From the NCBI GenBank assembly GCA_964563135.1, contig CAZLWV010000026.1:1-64000 (forward strand): a stretch of 64,000 nt of DNA, written 5' to 3'. A program made the translations under genes and the position numbers. Each line of letters starts with the position of its first letter. Position 1 is the stretch's first letter. This stretch comes from JAAYAY01 sp964563135 (GTDB lineage Bacteria; Planctomycetota; Planctomycetia; Pirellulales; Thermoguttaceae). The notes under the pieces were generated by a model. The model was not told the origin of the DNA. It saw only the letters and a program-made list of their open reading frames with translations, and made no database searches. Of this stretch, positions 16,997-25,911 are shown one piece after another.

Positions 16997-17186
16997 GGTG
17001 CGGCACCTGGGTTGTGGAGAGCGGGATCGTGACGACGCAAGTCTACCGGATCCGACGTCGCAGTGCGAGTTGCTGCCGTGGGGATCGACTGGCGGCGGTC
17101 GAGTCCTCAGGGAAGACATCGAGCACGCAGATCAGGCGGACAGCGACAGAAAGCGTGGGCTGGCGGTGGTCCTGTTCATGCTGCCG

Positions 17187-18263
17187 CTAGTTCTTTTCCG
17201 ACTCCCCGGGGCCGTGAGGGCCGAGGTGGGTACGGAGATAACGGGCACGCTCGATGTTGCGGTCGGTGGTGTCGAGTTCCGCGCCGCTGAGCTTCTGGAG
17301 GTGGGCGGGTTGGGTGTGGATAAACAGCTCGTTGATGACGGGGATCTTCAGGTTCTCGATCAGGCCCAGGTTGATTCCCATGCGGACGCTGGAAAGCAGG
17401 TGCATGGTCTCTTCGGAGCTGATTGTCTGGGCATTGCGCAGGATGCCGTAGGCGCGGGCGACGCGGTCGTGAAGGTTCTCCTGGCTTTCGCGGATGAGGT
17501 AGTCGCGGGCCTGCCGTTCGTATTCGATGATCACGGGCACGACATCGCCGACCTGTTTGATGATGTCTTCCTCGGCCCGGCCGAGCGTGATCTGGTTGCT
17601 GATCTGGTAGAAGTCGCCCATGGCCTGGGAGCCTTCGCCGTAGAGGCCGCGAACGGCCAGGCTGATCTTGTGGAGGCTGCGGAAGACCTTTTCGATCTGG
17701 CGGGTCATCACCAGGGCGGGAAGGTGGAGCATGACGCTGACCCGCATTCCCGTGCCCACGTTGGTCGGGCAGGCGGTCAGGTAGCCGAGGGTCTCGTCGA
17801 AAGCGTAGGTCACGTGTTTCTCGATCTCGTCGTCGATACGGTCGATTCGTTCCCAGGCGGTTTCGAGATCCAGCCCGCTCTGCATGACCTGGATCCGCAC
17901 GTGGTCTTCCTCGTTGATCATCAGGCTGAATTTCTCATCGTGCCCGATGGTGACGGAGCGCGCACCGCGACTTTCGGCCAGCTCCCGGCTGATCAACTGG
18001 CGTTCGACAAGAAACTGGCGGTCAACACCGCCGAGTTCCTCGACGTTGACGTAAAGGACTTCGTCATGCTGGGCAAGTCCCTTGACGCTCTCCTGCAGGT
18101 CGTCCTGGATGCGAATCCGATCCTGGTTGCTCGCACGGCTGATGAAGGGATAATCGGCCAGATTTCGCGCGAGACGAATTCGGCTGGAGATGACGATGTC
18201 GGACTGAGGGCCGACCCCTCGGAGCCATTCCCCGCTGTAATGAGTCAGATCGTCGAGTTCCAC
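17187..18263 (-). CDS. mcsB: Protein arginine kinase McsB
   Basis: 358 residues. The GTG start is forced by a stop codon six codons upstream in frame. McsB phosphorylates arginine residues on proteins, marking them for ClpCP degradation in Firmicutes. It has the guanidino-kinase fold without the N-terminal domain of creatine kinases: ISSRIRLARN at 25-34, NEEDHVRI at 117-124 and the CPTNVGTGMR catalytic loop with Cys165. The length matches the family. mcsA lies 117 bases upstream on the same strand. ctsR and clpC, the usual partners in Bacillus, are not in the window. Confidence 0.93.
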   Translation of the reverse strand: MELDDLTHYSGEWLRGVGPQSDIVISSRIRLARNLADYPFISRASNQDRIRIQDDLQESVKGLAQHDEVLYVNVEELGGVDRQFLVERQLISRELAESRGARSVTIGHDEKFSLMINEEDHVRIQVMQSGLDLETAWERIDRIDDEIEKHVTYAFDETLGYLTACPTNVGTGMRVSVMLHLPALVMTRQIEKVFRSLHKISLAVRGLYGEGSQAMGDFYQISNQITLGRAEEDIIKQVGDVVPVIIEYERQARDYLIRESQENLHDRVARAYGILRNAQTISSEETMHLLSSVRMGINLGLIENLKIPVINELFIHTQPAHLQKLSGAELDTTDRNIERARYLRTHLGPHGPGESEKN

Positions 18264-18380
18264 GTTGGAGTTCCGGAATCAGACGGTGGAAGCCGTCGGT
18301 TTGGATCGGTTATGAAACGGATGCGGATAGGAGACAAACTTGAAGATAGCAGTGCGGCGGCAGGAAGGAAAGGAAAGCGA

Positions 18381-18920
18381 CTAATCAGGTCTCGATTCCT
18401 CGCCTTCGATGGTGCGGATCCGATCACGAAGCTGGGAGGCCTTTTCGTAGTCTTCGCAGGCGACGGCTTCTTTCATCTCTCGACGCAGCCGGATGAGTTG
18501 GGTTCGTTCGTGGCTGGTACCGGGGGTGCTCTTGGGAGACTTCCCTTCGTGCCGCGACTCGCCATGGATATTGAGGATAAGAGGCTCCAGTTGAGACTGG
18601 AAGCAGAGGTAGTCGTTGGGGCAGCCGAGGCGGCCCTGGCTGCGGAATTCGTAGAAGGTGATTCCGCAAACGGGGCAGGCCTGCTGGTCGAGCTTCTCGA
18701 GTTCCTCTGCGGTCTGTCCCACTGCCATCTGCTGGGCCATTTGCTGTGCCATGTGTTGGGCCATGGCGGCGGCCATTCCTTTGCCGGCAATGGGCTCATC
18801 GGCGCCGGCCGTCAAGTACTGACGTGCATGATCTTCGCAGAGATGCAGCTCCTGGGGGGAGCCGTCGGTCAGTTCTGTGATATGGCACGTCGCCGGCTTG
18901 TCACATTTCTGGCACTTCAT
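18381..18920 (-). CDS. mcsA: McsA-like zinc-finger protein with UVR motif
   Basis: 179 residues from the ATG at 18920. Two zinc-binding clusters are visible, MKCQKC ... TCHIT ... HLCEDH near the N-terminus and CPVCGITFYEF ... LGCPNDYLCF near 85-110. A Met/Gln/Ala-rich segment (AAAMAQHMAQQMAQQMAVG) separates them. The C-terminus carries a UvrB/UvrC-type helical hairpin (LRREMKEAVACEDYEKASQL). This matches McsA, the activator of McsB, and the order mcsA-mcsB is the standard one. No clear Shine-Dalgarno sequence precedes the start. Confidence 0.88.
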   Translation of the reverse strand: MKCQKCDKPATCHITELTDGSPQELHLCEDHARQYLTAGADEPIAGKGMAAAMAQHMAQQMAQQMAVGQTAEELEKLDQQACPVCGITFYEFRSQGRLGCPNDYLCFQSQLEPLILNIHGESRHEGKSPKSTPGTSHERTQLIRLRREMKEAVACEDYEKASQLRDRIRTIEGEESRPD

Positions 18921-19325
18921 GGGGAGGAATCCGTAAGAAGGAGAGGGGCGGCAGGCCTGGAGGCGCACCGCAATCGTGGGCCAGACATCCTCAGCCAAGT
19001 GAGGGAGCATACCGTATGGCCTCCAGGATTCTATCACTACCCCCTGGTGTGTCAAGGTGAACGCAGTCAACGGGATACGTCGCAAGAGCGGGGTTTGGCA
19101 CCCACGTTTTCCTGGGTGTCCGAGGCCTCGGTTACCGGTGTTGTTGAGCCCTGTCCGAAGAAGATGACCGGGGCTGTCGGGGGGGTAACGTTTCTTGTGG
19201 AGAGGGGGCGACGCTGGTAAGCTAAGGGCCTGTCCCAAAACCGGCAAGGAGGCGTCCCGCGGGCGGAGATTGCTGGCAGAGGCAAGGAGGTTTGGGATCG
19301 GCTCCGGAAGCGAAACCAACTGAAA
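18921..19325. other. Divergent intergenic region between mcsA and trpE
   Basis: Should hold promoters in both directions. Near trpE an imperfect inverted repeat pairs about 19228-19242 (GCCTGTCCCAAAACC) with about 19289-19303 (GGTTTGGGATCGGC). An 18-codon reading frame at 19164-19220 ends in a single Trp codon; taken alone it is weak evidence for a trp leader peptide. A similar string (GTCTCAAAACCGGCT) recurs at 60513, so the hairpin may instead be a dispersed repeat. Confidence 0.45.
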
Positions 19326-20873
19326 ATGGATATCCCCGTGTTGAAGCACTTTCCCGAATTCGAAAGGTTCTGCGAACTGGCGGGCGAGGGTGTCGACCTG
19401 GTGCCCGTCTACCGTCGACTGGTGAGCGACTCCTTGACCCCGGTTTCGGCCTTTCACAAGCTCGACGCCGGTCGCTGTTCGTGTCTGGCCGAGAGTGTTG
19501 TGGGGGGGGAGAAGGTAGGGAGATACAGCTTTCTGGCGACGCACCCGTTCCTGGAGATCGAAGCCTACGGCAACCGCGTGACGATCAGCTCGCATACGGG
19601 TGTCTCGGCTTCGGGCGAGCTGATCCTGGAAACGCGGCAGATCGTGGCCGAGGATCCGCTCGTGGAACTGCGGCAGCGGATCGAGTCGGTCCGGGCGGCC
19701 ACGCTCCCCGAGCTGCCGCCGTTCTGCAGCGGGGCGGTAGGCTACGCGGGGTATGACATCGTGCGGTACGTGGAGAATCTCCCGAATGCTCCTCCCGACG
19801 ACCGCCAGGTACCGGATCTGGCGTTTGCGTTCTACGACCAGATGGTGGTGTTCGACAATGTCACCAAGACGATCGTCGTCGTAGCCATGGCGCGGTTGGA
19901 CCGGGCTGGCGGCGATCGGCGGCGAGCTTACGACGAGGCCTGCCGGCGGGTGAACGAGATCGTCGAGCGGCTCGGCTCCCGGACGGGGGAACTCAAGCCG
20001 GTCGATATCGACACCAGCGGCGAGGTCCGACTGGCCTACCGGTCGAACTTCACCCAGGAGAAGTTCGAGGCGGCGGTGAAGAGATGCGTGGAGTACATCA
20101 AGGCAGGGGATATTTTCCAGGTGGTCTTCAGCCAACGGCTGGAGGTACCGATCCAGGCCCATCCATTCCTGATCTACCGCACGCTGCGGGTGGTGAATCC
20201 GAGCCCGTTCATGTTCTACGTGCGGATGCCGAGCGTCACGCTCGTGGGGAGCTCGCCGGAGATCATGGTCCGCGTGGTGAACGGGGAGGTGACGACGCGT
20301 CCGCTGGCCGGCACCCGCCCTCGCGGCAAGTCGGAGGAGGAAGACCGCTGGCTGGGCGAGGAGCTACTGGCCGATCCCAAGGAGCTGGCGGAGCATGTGA
20401 TGCTGGTCGACCTGGGGCGGAACGACGTGGGCCGTGTTTCGGAGTACCGGACGGTCCATCTCACGGACGTGATGACGATCGAACGTTACAGCCACGTGAT
20501 GCACATTACGTCGAACGTGACTGGGCACCTGAAGCCGGGCAGAACGGCCTTTGACGCCCTGCAGTCGTGTCTGCCCGCGGGCACGGTCTCGGGAGCTCCG
20601 AAGGTGCGGGCGATGGAGATCATCGACGAGATGGAGCCCCATCGCCGGGGCCCCTATGCCGGGGCGGTTGGCTATATCGACTTCAACGGCAACATGGATA
20701 CGTGCATTGCCCTTCGGACGATCGTGGTTCAAGGAAACAAGGCCTACGTGCAGGCCGGGGCCGGTATCGTGGCCGACAGCGTGCCGACCAGCGAATGGAA
20801 CGAGACCCTCAACAAGGCCCGCGGCCTGCTCAAGGCCATCGAACTGGCCGAACAACAGAAGAACAGCACATGA
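19326..20873 (+). CDS. trpE: Anthranilate synthase component I TrpE
   Basis: 515 residues. TrpE turns chorismate into anthranilate using ammonia delivered by the glutaminase TrpG. The chorismate-binding domain is complete: YIKAGDIFQVVFSQR, GSSPEIMVRV, RPLAGTRPRGKSEEED, DLGRNDVGRVS, YSHVMHITSNV, LPAGTVSGAPKVRAMEII and the C-terminal AGAGIVADSVPTSEWNET. An N-terminal region of about 200 residues fits TrpE; PabB is possible but less likely at this length. trpG is absent nearby. The stop codon overlaps the start of the MenC-like gene (ATGA), an unusual operon partner. Confidence 0.92.
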   Translation: MDIPVLKHFPEFERFCELAGEGVDLVPVYRRLVSDSLTPVSAFHKLDAGRCSCLAESVVGGEKVGRYSFLATHPFLEIEAYGNRVTISSHTGVSASGELILETRQIVAEDPLVELRQRIESVRAATLPELPPFCSGAVGYAGYDIVRYVENLPNAPPDDRQVPDLAFAFYDQMVVFDNVTKTIVVVAMARLDRAGGDRRRAYDEACRRVNEIVERLGSRTGELKPVDIDTSGEVRLAYRSNFTQEKFEAAVKRCVEYIKAGDIFQVVFSQRLEVPIQAHPFLIYRTLRVVNPSPFMFYVRMPSVTLVGSSPEIMVRVVNGEVTTRPLAGTRPRGKSEEEDRWLGEELLADPKELAEHVMLVDLGRNDVGRVSEYRTVHLTDVMTIERYSHVMHITSNVTGHLKPGRTAFDALQSCLPAGTVSGAPKVRAMEIIDEMEPHRRGPYAGAVGYIDFNGNMDTCIALRTIVVQGNKAYVQAGAGIVADSVPTSEWNETLNKARGLLKAIELAEQQKNST

Positions 20874-21985
20874 AGATCGACGGCATCGAAATCTACCTGG
20901 CAAGCCTGCCGCTGAAACGGCCTCAAGAGACGAACTTCGGGAGAATCCCCCATCTGGAGACCGTGCTGGTGCGGATGTGGAGCGGCGACGTGTCCGGCTG
21001 GGGCGAGGCCTCGCCGGGGACCGCGCCCTTTGCCGGCCAATGGGCACGAGGCTCGTTTGCCGTGCTTCGTGACTGGCTTGCGCCGGCCCTTGCGGGCCGG
21101 TCGATCAGCGACGGCAACTCGCTGGCCGAGCGGTTGGCCCCGTTTGCCGAGAACCAGTATGCCAAGGCGGCTCTCGATACGGCCTGGTGGGACCTGAAGG
21201 CTCGGTTGGAGGGCAAGCCGCTCCCGGAACTGCTTCGCGCGAAGCGAGAGATGGTGGAACTGGGTGTGTCTTTCGACCGGATGGAAACGATCGAGGAGCT
21301 GCTCGACAAGATGCGGGCGGCCCGGGACGCCGGATTTGCGCGGATGGAGCTGAAGATGCGCCCGGGCTGGGACATCAACATGATCAACGTCGTGCGACAG
21401 GAATTCGGTACCGAAACGCTGCACGTCGACATTGAGGGGGCCATGACGTTGAGCAACATGGAAATGCTCTGCCGCCTGGACGATTTCATGCTGGCCATGG
21501 TCGAACAGCCGCTCCAGCCGGCCGATCTGGTGGGCCACGCCATGATCCAGGAAGCCCTACGGACCCCGATCTGTCTGGAGGAGTCCATCGTCTCCACGGA
21601 CCACGTGGAAATGGCCCTGGATTTGAAGAGCTGCAAGTTCATCAACCTGGGGATTGGCCGAGTCGGGGGACTGACTCCGGCGGTGGCCATCCACGACGCT
21701 TGCCACACCAACTGCACGCCGTGCCGCGTGGGATCCCCTCTTCAGACGGCCATTGGCGTGCGGCATGCCCTGGCACTGGCCGGCAAAGAGAACTGCACCT
21801 ATCCAGCGGACTGGTTTGACGCGGCCGACTGGTTCGAGTTTGAGCTGGCCGAGGCACCCTCCCTCGTCCGGCCGGGCGAAGGCGGTCCTCTGTCGGCCCG
21901 ATTGTGGACGGACGCGGGGATTGGCGTGGTGCCCGACAGGCAACGTCTGGAGACGTGTTGTATCGACAAGGCGACGATCGCCTGA
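20870..21985 (+). CDS. Enolase-superfamily (MenC-like / muconate lactonising) enzyme with altered active site
   Basis: 371 residues; ATG overlaps the trpE stop by four bases. The overall sequence is closest to the type II o-succinylbenzoate synthase / N-succinylamino acid racemase group (LEGKPLPELL, RMELKMRPGWD, HVDIEGAMT, VEQPL, GRVGGL). Several active-site positions differ: the first Lys is kept (Lys162) with metal ligands Asp187 and Glu212, but the third ligand is Glu237 instead of Asp (CLEESI), the second catalytic Lys is Gly261 (INLGIGRVGG where INIKPGRVGG is expected), and the GGMLE strand reads GSPLQ. It may have another activity or none. Assignments rely on recalled family motifs, not on an alignment. 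Confidence 0.75.
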   Translation: MKIDGIEIYLASLPLKRPQETNFGRIPHLETVLVRMWSGDVSGWGEASPGTAPFAGQWARGSFAVLRDWLAPALAGRSISDGNSLAERLAPFAENQYAKAALDTAWWDLKARLEGKPLPELLRAKREMVELGVSFDRMETIEELLDKMRAARDAGFARMELKMRPGWDINMINVVRQEFGTETLHVDIEGAMTLSNMEMLCRLDDFMLAMVEQPLQPADLVGHAMIQEALRTPICLEESIVSTDHVEMALDLKSCKFINLGIGRVGGLTPAVAIHDACHTNCTPCRVGSPLQTAIGVRHALALAGKENCTYPADWFDAADWFEFELAEAPSLVRPGEGGPLSARLWTDAGIGVVPDRQRLETCCIDKATIA

Positions 21986-22138
21986 AAGAGGGACAGGGCG
22001 GGACGTGGCGGAGATTCGAGCCAAACCCTTTCCCGGCGAGCCGTTTCCGCCTACACTCGATGGCAGCAGTGAAAGATTGCCGTGGGGCGAAAGAAGAGAG
22101 AGATTGCTGGGAAGCGGGGCGATTGGACTTGAGGCGGT

Positions 22139-22148
22139 NNNNNNNNNN
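22139..22148. other. Assembly gap (10 N) upstream of the ABC export operon
   Basis: Run of ten N between the MenC-like gene and the lipoprotein gene. No recognised gene is broken, but the promoter region of the following operon may be incomplete. Confidence 0.95.
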
Positions 22149-22166
22149 CCTGCGGGGTATTGGCCG

Positions 22167-24788
22167 ATGCAACGAGTAGTCAGGAAGGGTTCGAGGCTGC
22201 ACAAGAAGCTGCTGTTCTTGATTCTGGCGGCTGTGGTGTGCGTTCCGGGCTGCAAGGGGTGCAGTTGCCGGAGCAGCACTCGAGGTCCGCAGACAGCCGA
22301 GGAACTGGAGAAGGACCGTCTCGAAAAGGCCCGACGCCTGCAGGAGCAGGAGAAGAAGAGACCTTTGCGGGAGCTGCGCTATGCCTCGCTGCCGCATGGG
22401 CCGATGGGTGGTTTTCCCAAGCTGGGAGAGAAGCCTCAATCGGCCTGTTCCGTCAAGCCGGGCCACTGGACGCCGCTGACGTTCTCTGCCGTTGCCAACA
22501 ACTTCGACATCGTGGGCAATCTCGAACTGGCCGCGGGTGAGAAGACGCCTCTTCCGGGCATGCCGTTCTCCATGAGTACGCAGAGGCCGGTGGCCCTGCC
22601 GAAAGGGCAGGCCAAGACGTTTGAAGCGATCTCCTATCTGCCGGAGAACCGGGCCGTGCCCTTGTCGGCGACGCTGGACGCGCGTCGGCGTTCGGGCGGC
22701 TACTACTCTCTCTCCCCGCTGGTCAGCCGGATGCGTTACCAGCAGTTTCACTTTCTGGTGCTGGCACGCTATCCCGAGTCGTACATGTATCTCAGGGATC
22801 TGGAAGCGGTTGCCAACCCGAACTGCGAGCACTACCGGCTGTCGCTGATGTCGCCGGGGCAGCGAACGCCGCTGCCGGCTCACTCGCTGTTCTGGACGAG
22901 CACGGCCTACGTGCTCTGGGACGATGCCGACCCGGAGGGACTGAGCATCGAACAGCGGATTGCCCTGCTGGACTGGATCCACTGGGGTGGGCAGCTCATC
23001 ATCAGCGGGCCGGAGACCCTGGAAACGCTTGGCAACAGTTTCCTCGGCGAGTATCTGCCGGCCACGAGCGAGGGAACTCGCCAGCTTGCAGGGAGCGATT
23101 TCGAGGAGATCAACCGTCACTGGAACCTGCCGATCCGGGGGTTGCCCTCCCAGCCCCTGGGACCTGTCTCCACATGGTCGGGGGTGAAGCTCAAGAAGCA
23201 CGAGGGGGCTCGCTACGTGCCCACAACGGGCGGGCTGGTGGTGGAACGCCGGATCGGGCGCGGCCGCGTGCTGGTTTCCGCCTTCAGGCTCAGCGGTGTG
23301 GAGATCATCGGCTGGACGGGATGGAACGGCTTCTTCAACGGCTGCCTGATGCGGCGCCCGGCGCGGCGTTTCGGGAGCCTTCGTGAGGGCAGACTGCCGG
23401 AAACCGAACTGGCCGACTACACCGTTGCGTGGGCGGATCGCGCCGGAGGAGCGTTCAAGTACAACACGGAGTGGCTGACACAGTTGCGGTACTTCTCGCG
23501 GGATACGGGCCGCCGCCCCACCGAGACGAGGGAGGGTACCGAGGGGGGCGAGGATCCGTCCGCGATCGGCTCGCCGACCATCTCCTACAATCCGGTCGGA
23601 GGCAGCGAGGGGGAGTTGAAGGTGCCGGTCATGAACTACGCCGCCTGGAACGACTTCAATGCCGTGGCGGACGGTGCGCGGACGGCACTGACGGACGCGG
23701 CGGGAATCGAAGTGCCGGATCGAGGCTTCGTGGTCTGGATTGTGGCCGGCTACCTGGTGTTTCTCGTGCCGCTCAATTGGCTCGTGTTCCGGATGCTCGG
23801 GCGGGTGGAATGGGCCTGGGTGGCGGCGCCGGTGATCGCGGTGGTGTGCGCGATCGTGGTGATCCGCCAAGCCCAGCTCGACATCGGTTTCGTCCGCTCA
23901 GAGAACGAAGTGGCTGTCGTAGAGATCCATGGAAATTACCCTCGCGGCCACCTGACGCGGTACTCGGCCTTCTACACCTCACTCGGAACGGGGTACGACT
24001 TCGAGTTCGACGACCCGGGGGCACAGATCCTGCCGTTTCCTTCGACCGGCAATCCTGCGAACAACGGCTTGAAGCTTGGCGAAAGCCCCCAGCGGGTCCG
24101 ATACGAATACGGCTCGGTGGTGCACCTGGAAGATCTGCGGGTGCGATCCAGCTCGGCCCAGATGACCCACTGCGAACAGATGCTCGATCTGGGGGGAAAA
24201 ATTCAGTGGATCGAGCCCAGCCCGGGTCAGCACCGCCTCATCAATCGAACGAGCTATCCGCTTCGCGACGTGGGAGTCGTGCGCAGGAACGAGGAAGGGC
24301 GGCTTGTGACCGCCTGGCTGGGAACCATCGATCCGGAACAGAGCGCCGATGTGGCCGGCCGGTGGGAACCTGCGCCCGAAGAGAACAAGACCGGCGGTCT
24401 GTGGCCCGACCAGCGGGACCGTGTGCCCGAAACGGCACGCGGTGCGACGACCGGCGCTCTTACCCTGTACCCCCTCCTCCAATTGGCGGAAGAAACCAGC
24501 CAGATGCAGCCGGGAGACACGCGATTGATTGCCTGGACCGACGAGCCCCTGCCAGGGATGAAGGTCCGGCCGGCGGCGCCCCAGAAACGGCGATTGGCGC
24601 TGGTTGTGGCGAATCTCCAGTTCGGTTTCGGCGACGCTCCCACACCCGACAAGAATTCCGTCTACGACTTCACGAAGCCGAAGCGGGTGTACCGCGAGGG
24701 TGGGGCCCCGAACGAGGCCCCCGAATCGGCCGATGGCAAAGGCGAGCAGAAGACTCCGGCAGAGGATCCTGATCAGCCGGTTTCGTGA
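22167..24788 (+). CDS. Large lipoprotein/membrane protein linked to an ABC exporter (GldG-like context)
   Basis: 873 residues from the ATG at 22167, 18 bases after an assembly gap, so a start further upstream cannot be excluded. The N-terminus has a lipoprotein-type signal (LAAVVCVPGC, Cys29) followed by a charged helix (AEELEKDRLEKARRLQEQEK). Around 265-285 the string LLDWIHWGGQLIISGPE resembles the glutamine amidotransferase-like fold of DUF4350/GldG proteins. Two adjacent spans lie at about 520-570 (FVVWIVAGYLVFLVPLNWL, VAAPVIAVVCAIVVI), with a long beta-rich domain after them. It is the first of three co-directed genes with an ABC ATPase and an ABC-2 permease. Substrate unknown. Confidence 0.72.
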   Translation: MQRVVRKGSRLHKKLLFLILAAVVCVPGCKGCSCRSSTRGPQTAEELEKDRLEKARRLQEQEKKRPLRELRYASLPHGPMGGFPKLGEKPQSACSVKPGHWTPLTFSAVANNFDIVGNLELAAGEKTPLPGMPFSMSTQRPVALPKGQAKTFEAISYLPENRAVPLSATLDARRRSGGYYSLSPLVSRMRYQQFHFLVLARYPESYMYLRDLEAVANPNCEHYRLSLMSPGQRTPLPAHSLFWTSTAYVLWDDADPEGLSIEQRIALLDWIHWGGQLIISGPETLETLGNSFLGEYLPATSEGTRQLAGSDFEEINRHWNLPIRGLPSQPLGPVSTWSGVKLKKHEGARYVPTTGGLVVERRIGRGRVLVSAFRLSGVEIIGWTGWNGFFNGCLMRRPARRFGSLREGRLPETELADYTVAWADRAGGAFKYNTEWLTQLRYFSRDTGRRPTETREGTEGGEDPSAIGSPTISYNPVGGSEGELKVPVMNYAAWNDFNAVADGARTALTDAAGIEVPDRGFVVWIVAGYLVFLVPLNWLVFRMLGRVEWAWVAAPVIAVVCAIVVIRQAQLDIGFVRSENEVAVVEIHGNYPRGHLTRYSAFYTSLGTGYDFEFDDPGAQILPFPSTGNPANNGLKLGESPQRVRYEYGSVVHLEDLRVRSSSAQMTHCEQMLDLGGKIQWIEPSPGQHRLINRTSYPLRDVGVVRRNEEGRLVTAWLGTIDPEQSADVAGRWEPAPEENKTGGLWPDQRDRVPETARGATTGALTLYPLLQLAEETSQMQPGDTRLIAWTDEPLPGMKVRPAAPQKRRLALVVANLQFGFGDAPTPDKNSVYDFTKPKRVYREGGAPNEAPESADGKGEQKTPAEDPDQPVS

Positions 24789-24875
24789 CGCGGGCCCGGC
24801 CCCGCAAACCAGATCGACCTGCCGGCGGCGCGGCATGAGACGTCCCGGCGGCCCACGATTCCCGAAGACTCCCTT

Positions 24876-25802
24876 ATGATCGAACTCATCGATTTTACGA
24901 AACGCTACGGCGAACTGGTTGCAGTCGATCACCTCAATCTGAAGATCGAGCCGGGCGAGATGTTCGGTTTCATCGGTCCCAACGGCGCAGGCAAGAGCAC
25001 GTCGATCCGTTTCCTGGCCACGCTGTTGAAGGCCACCAGCGGCGAGGGCATCGTCAATGGCTTCAGCGTCAATCGGCAACCGCTGGACGTACGCCGCAGC
25101 ATTGGCTACATGCCCGACAGTTTTGGCGTCTACGACGGCATGAAGGTCTGGGAATTCCTGGATTTCTTCGCCGTGGCTTACCAGATTCCGCGGTCGGCCC
25201 GGAAACAGGTGATCGGCGACGTGCTGGAACTGCTCGATCTGACGGGGAAGCGGAATGCGTTTGTCAACAGTCTTTCCCGAGGCATGAAGCAGCGGCTGTG
25301 CCTGGCCAAGACGCTGGTTCACGATCCACCGGTACTGATTCTCGACGAACCGGCCAGCGGCCTGGACCCGCGAGCCCGCGTTGAAGTGAAGGCCCTGCTC
25401 AAGGAACTCCGCCGCATGGGGAAGACGATCCTGATTTCCAGCCATATCCTCACAGAGCTGGCCGACTGCTGCACGTCGATCGGGATCATCGAACGGGGAC
25501 GGCTCTTGATGCACGGCCCGATCGACGAGGTCTATCGCCGGATCCGTGGCAACCGCACGATCGTGATCAAGTTCCTCGACAAACAGGAAGTGGGGGTCTC
25601 GATCATTCGCAGCCTTGCCGAGACCCGCGAGGTCCAGGTGGAGAACAGCAAGGTAACGGCCGAACTGGAGGCCGACGACGACCAGATCGCCGCACTCATG
25701 CAGCGGTTGGTTGCCGAAGGGGTGCGGATGTATTCCTTTGCCGACAAGGAACCGACGCTCGAAGACGTGTTCATGCTTGTGACCAAGGGCGCGGTGGCCT
25801 GA
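24876..25802 (+). CDS. ABC transporter ATP-binding protein (GldA/CcmA type)
   Basis: 308 residues. All ATPase motifs are present: Walker A GPNGAGKST at about 34-42, signature LSRGMKQR near 135, Walker B and D-loop LILDEPASGLDP at about 154-165 and the switch His in SSHILTE. The C-terminal 80 residues are of the extended type seen with ABC-2 exporters. It follows the lipoprotein gene by 87 bases and precedes the double permease by 109, all on one strand. The complex probably exports or flips an unknown substrate; in Bacteroidetes related genes (gldA, gldF, gldG) serve gliding motility. Confidence 0.92.
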   Translation: MIELIDFTKRYGELVAVDHLNLKIEPGEMFGFIGPNGAGKSTSIRFLATLLKATSGEGIVNGFSVNRQPLDVRRSIGYMPDSFGVYDGMKVWEFLDFFAVAYQIPRSARKQVIGDVLELLDLTGKRNAFVNSLSRGMKQRLCLAKTLVHDPPVLILDEPASGLDPRARVEVKALLKELRRMGKTILISSHILTELADCCTSIGIIERGRLLMHGPIDEVYRRIRGNRTIVIKFLDKQEVGVSIIRSLAETREVQVENSKVTAELEADDDQIAALMQRLVAEGVRMYSFADKEPTLEDVFMLVTKGAVA

Positions 25803-25911
25803 CGGCTGGGGCGGAATGATGGAAGAGGGGCGCGGGGCGAGGCCCGCGGCCGCCGGACTGATCGCGACTCACCGCACGTAGTTCATCGCTCACAACTCAG
25901 ATCTCATTGCC

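Noticed and set aside
19164..19220. Short reading frame ending in Trp before trpE, as a trp leader peptide
   Set aside because: It has a single Trp codon at the very end and no clear alternative hairpins plus T-run. The nearby hairpin resembles a sequence at 60513, so a dispersed repeat is as likely.
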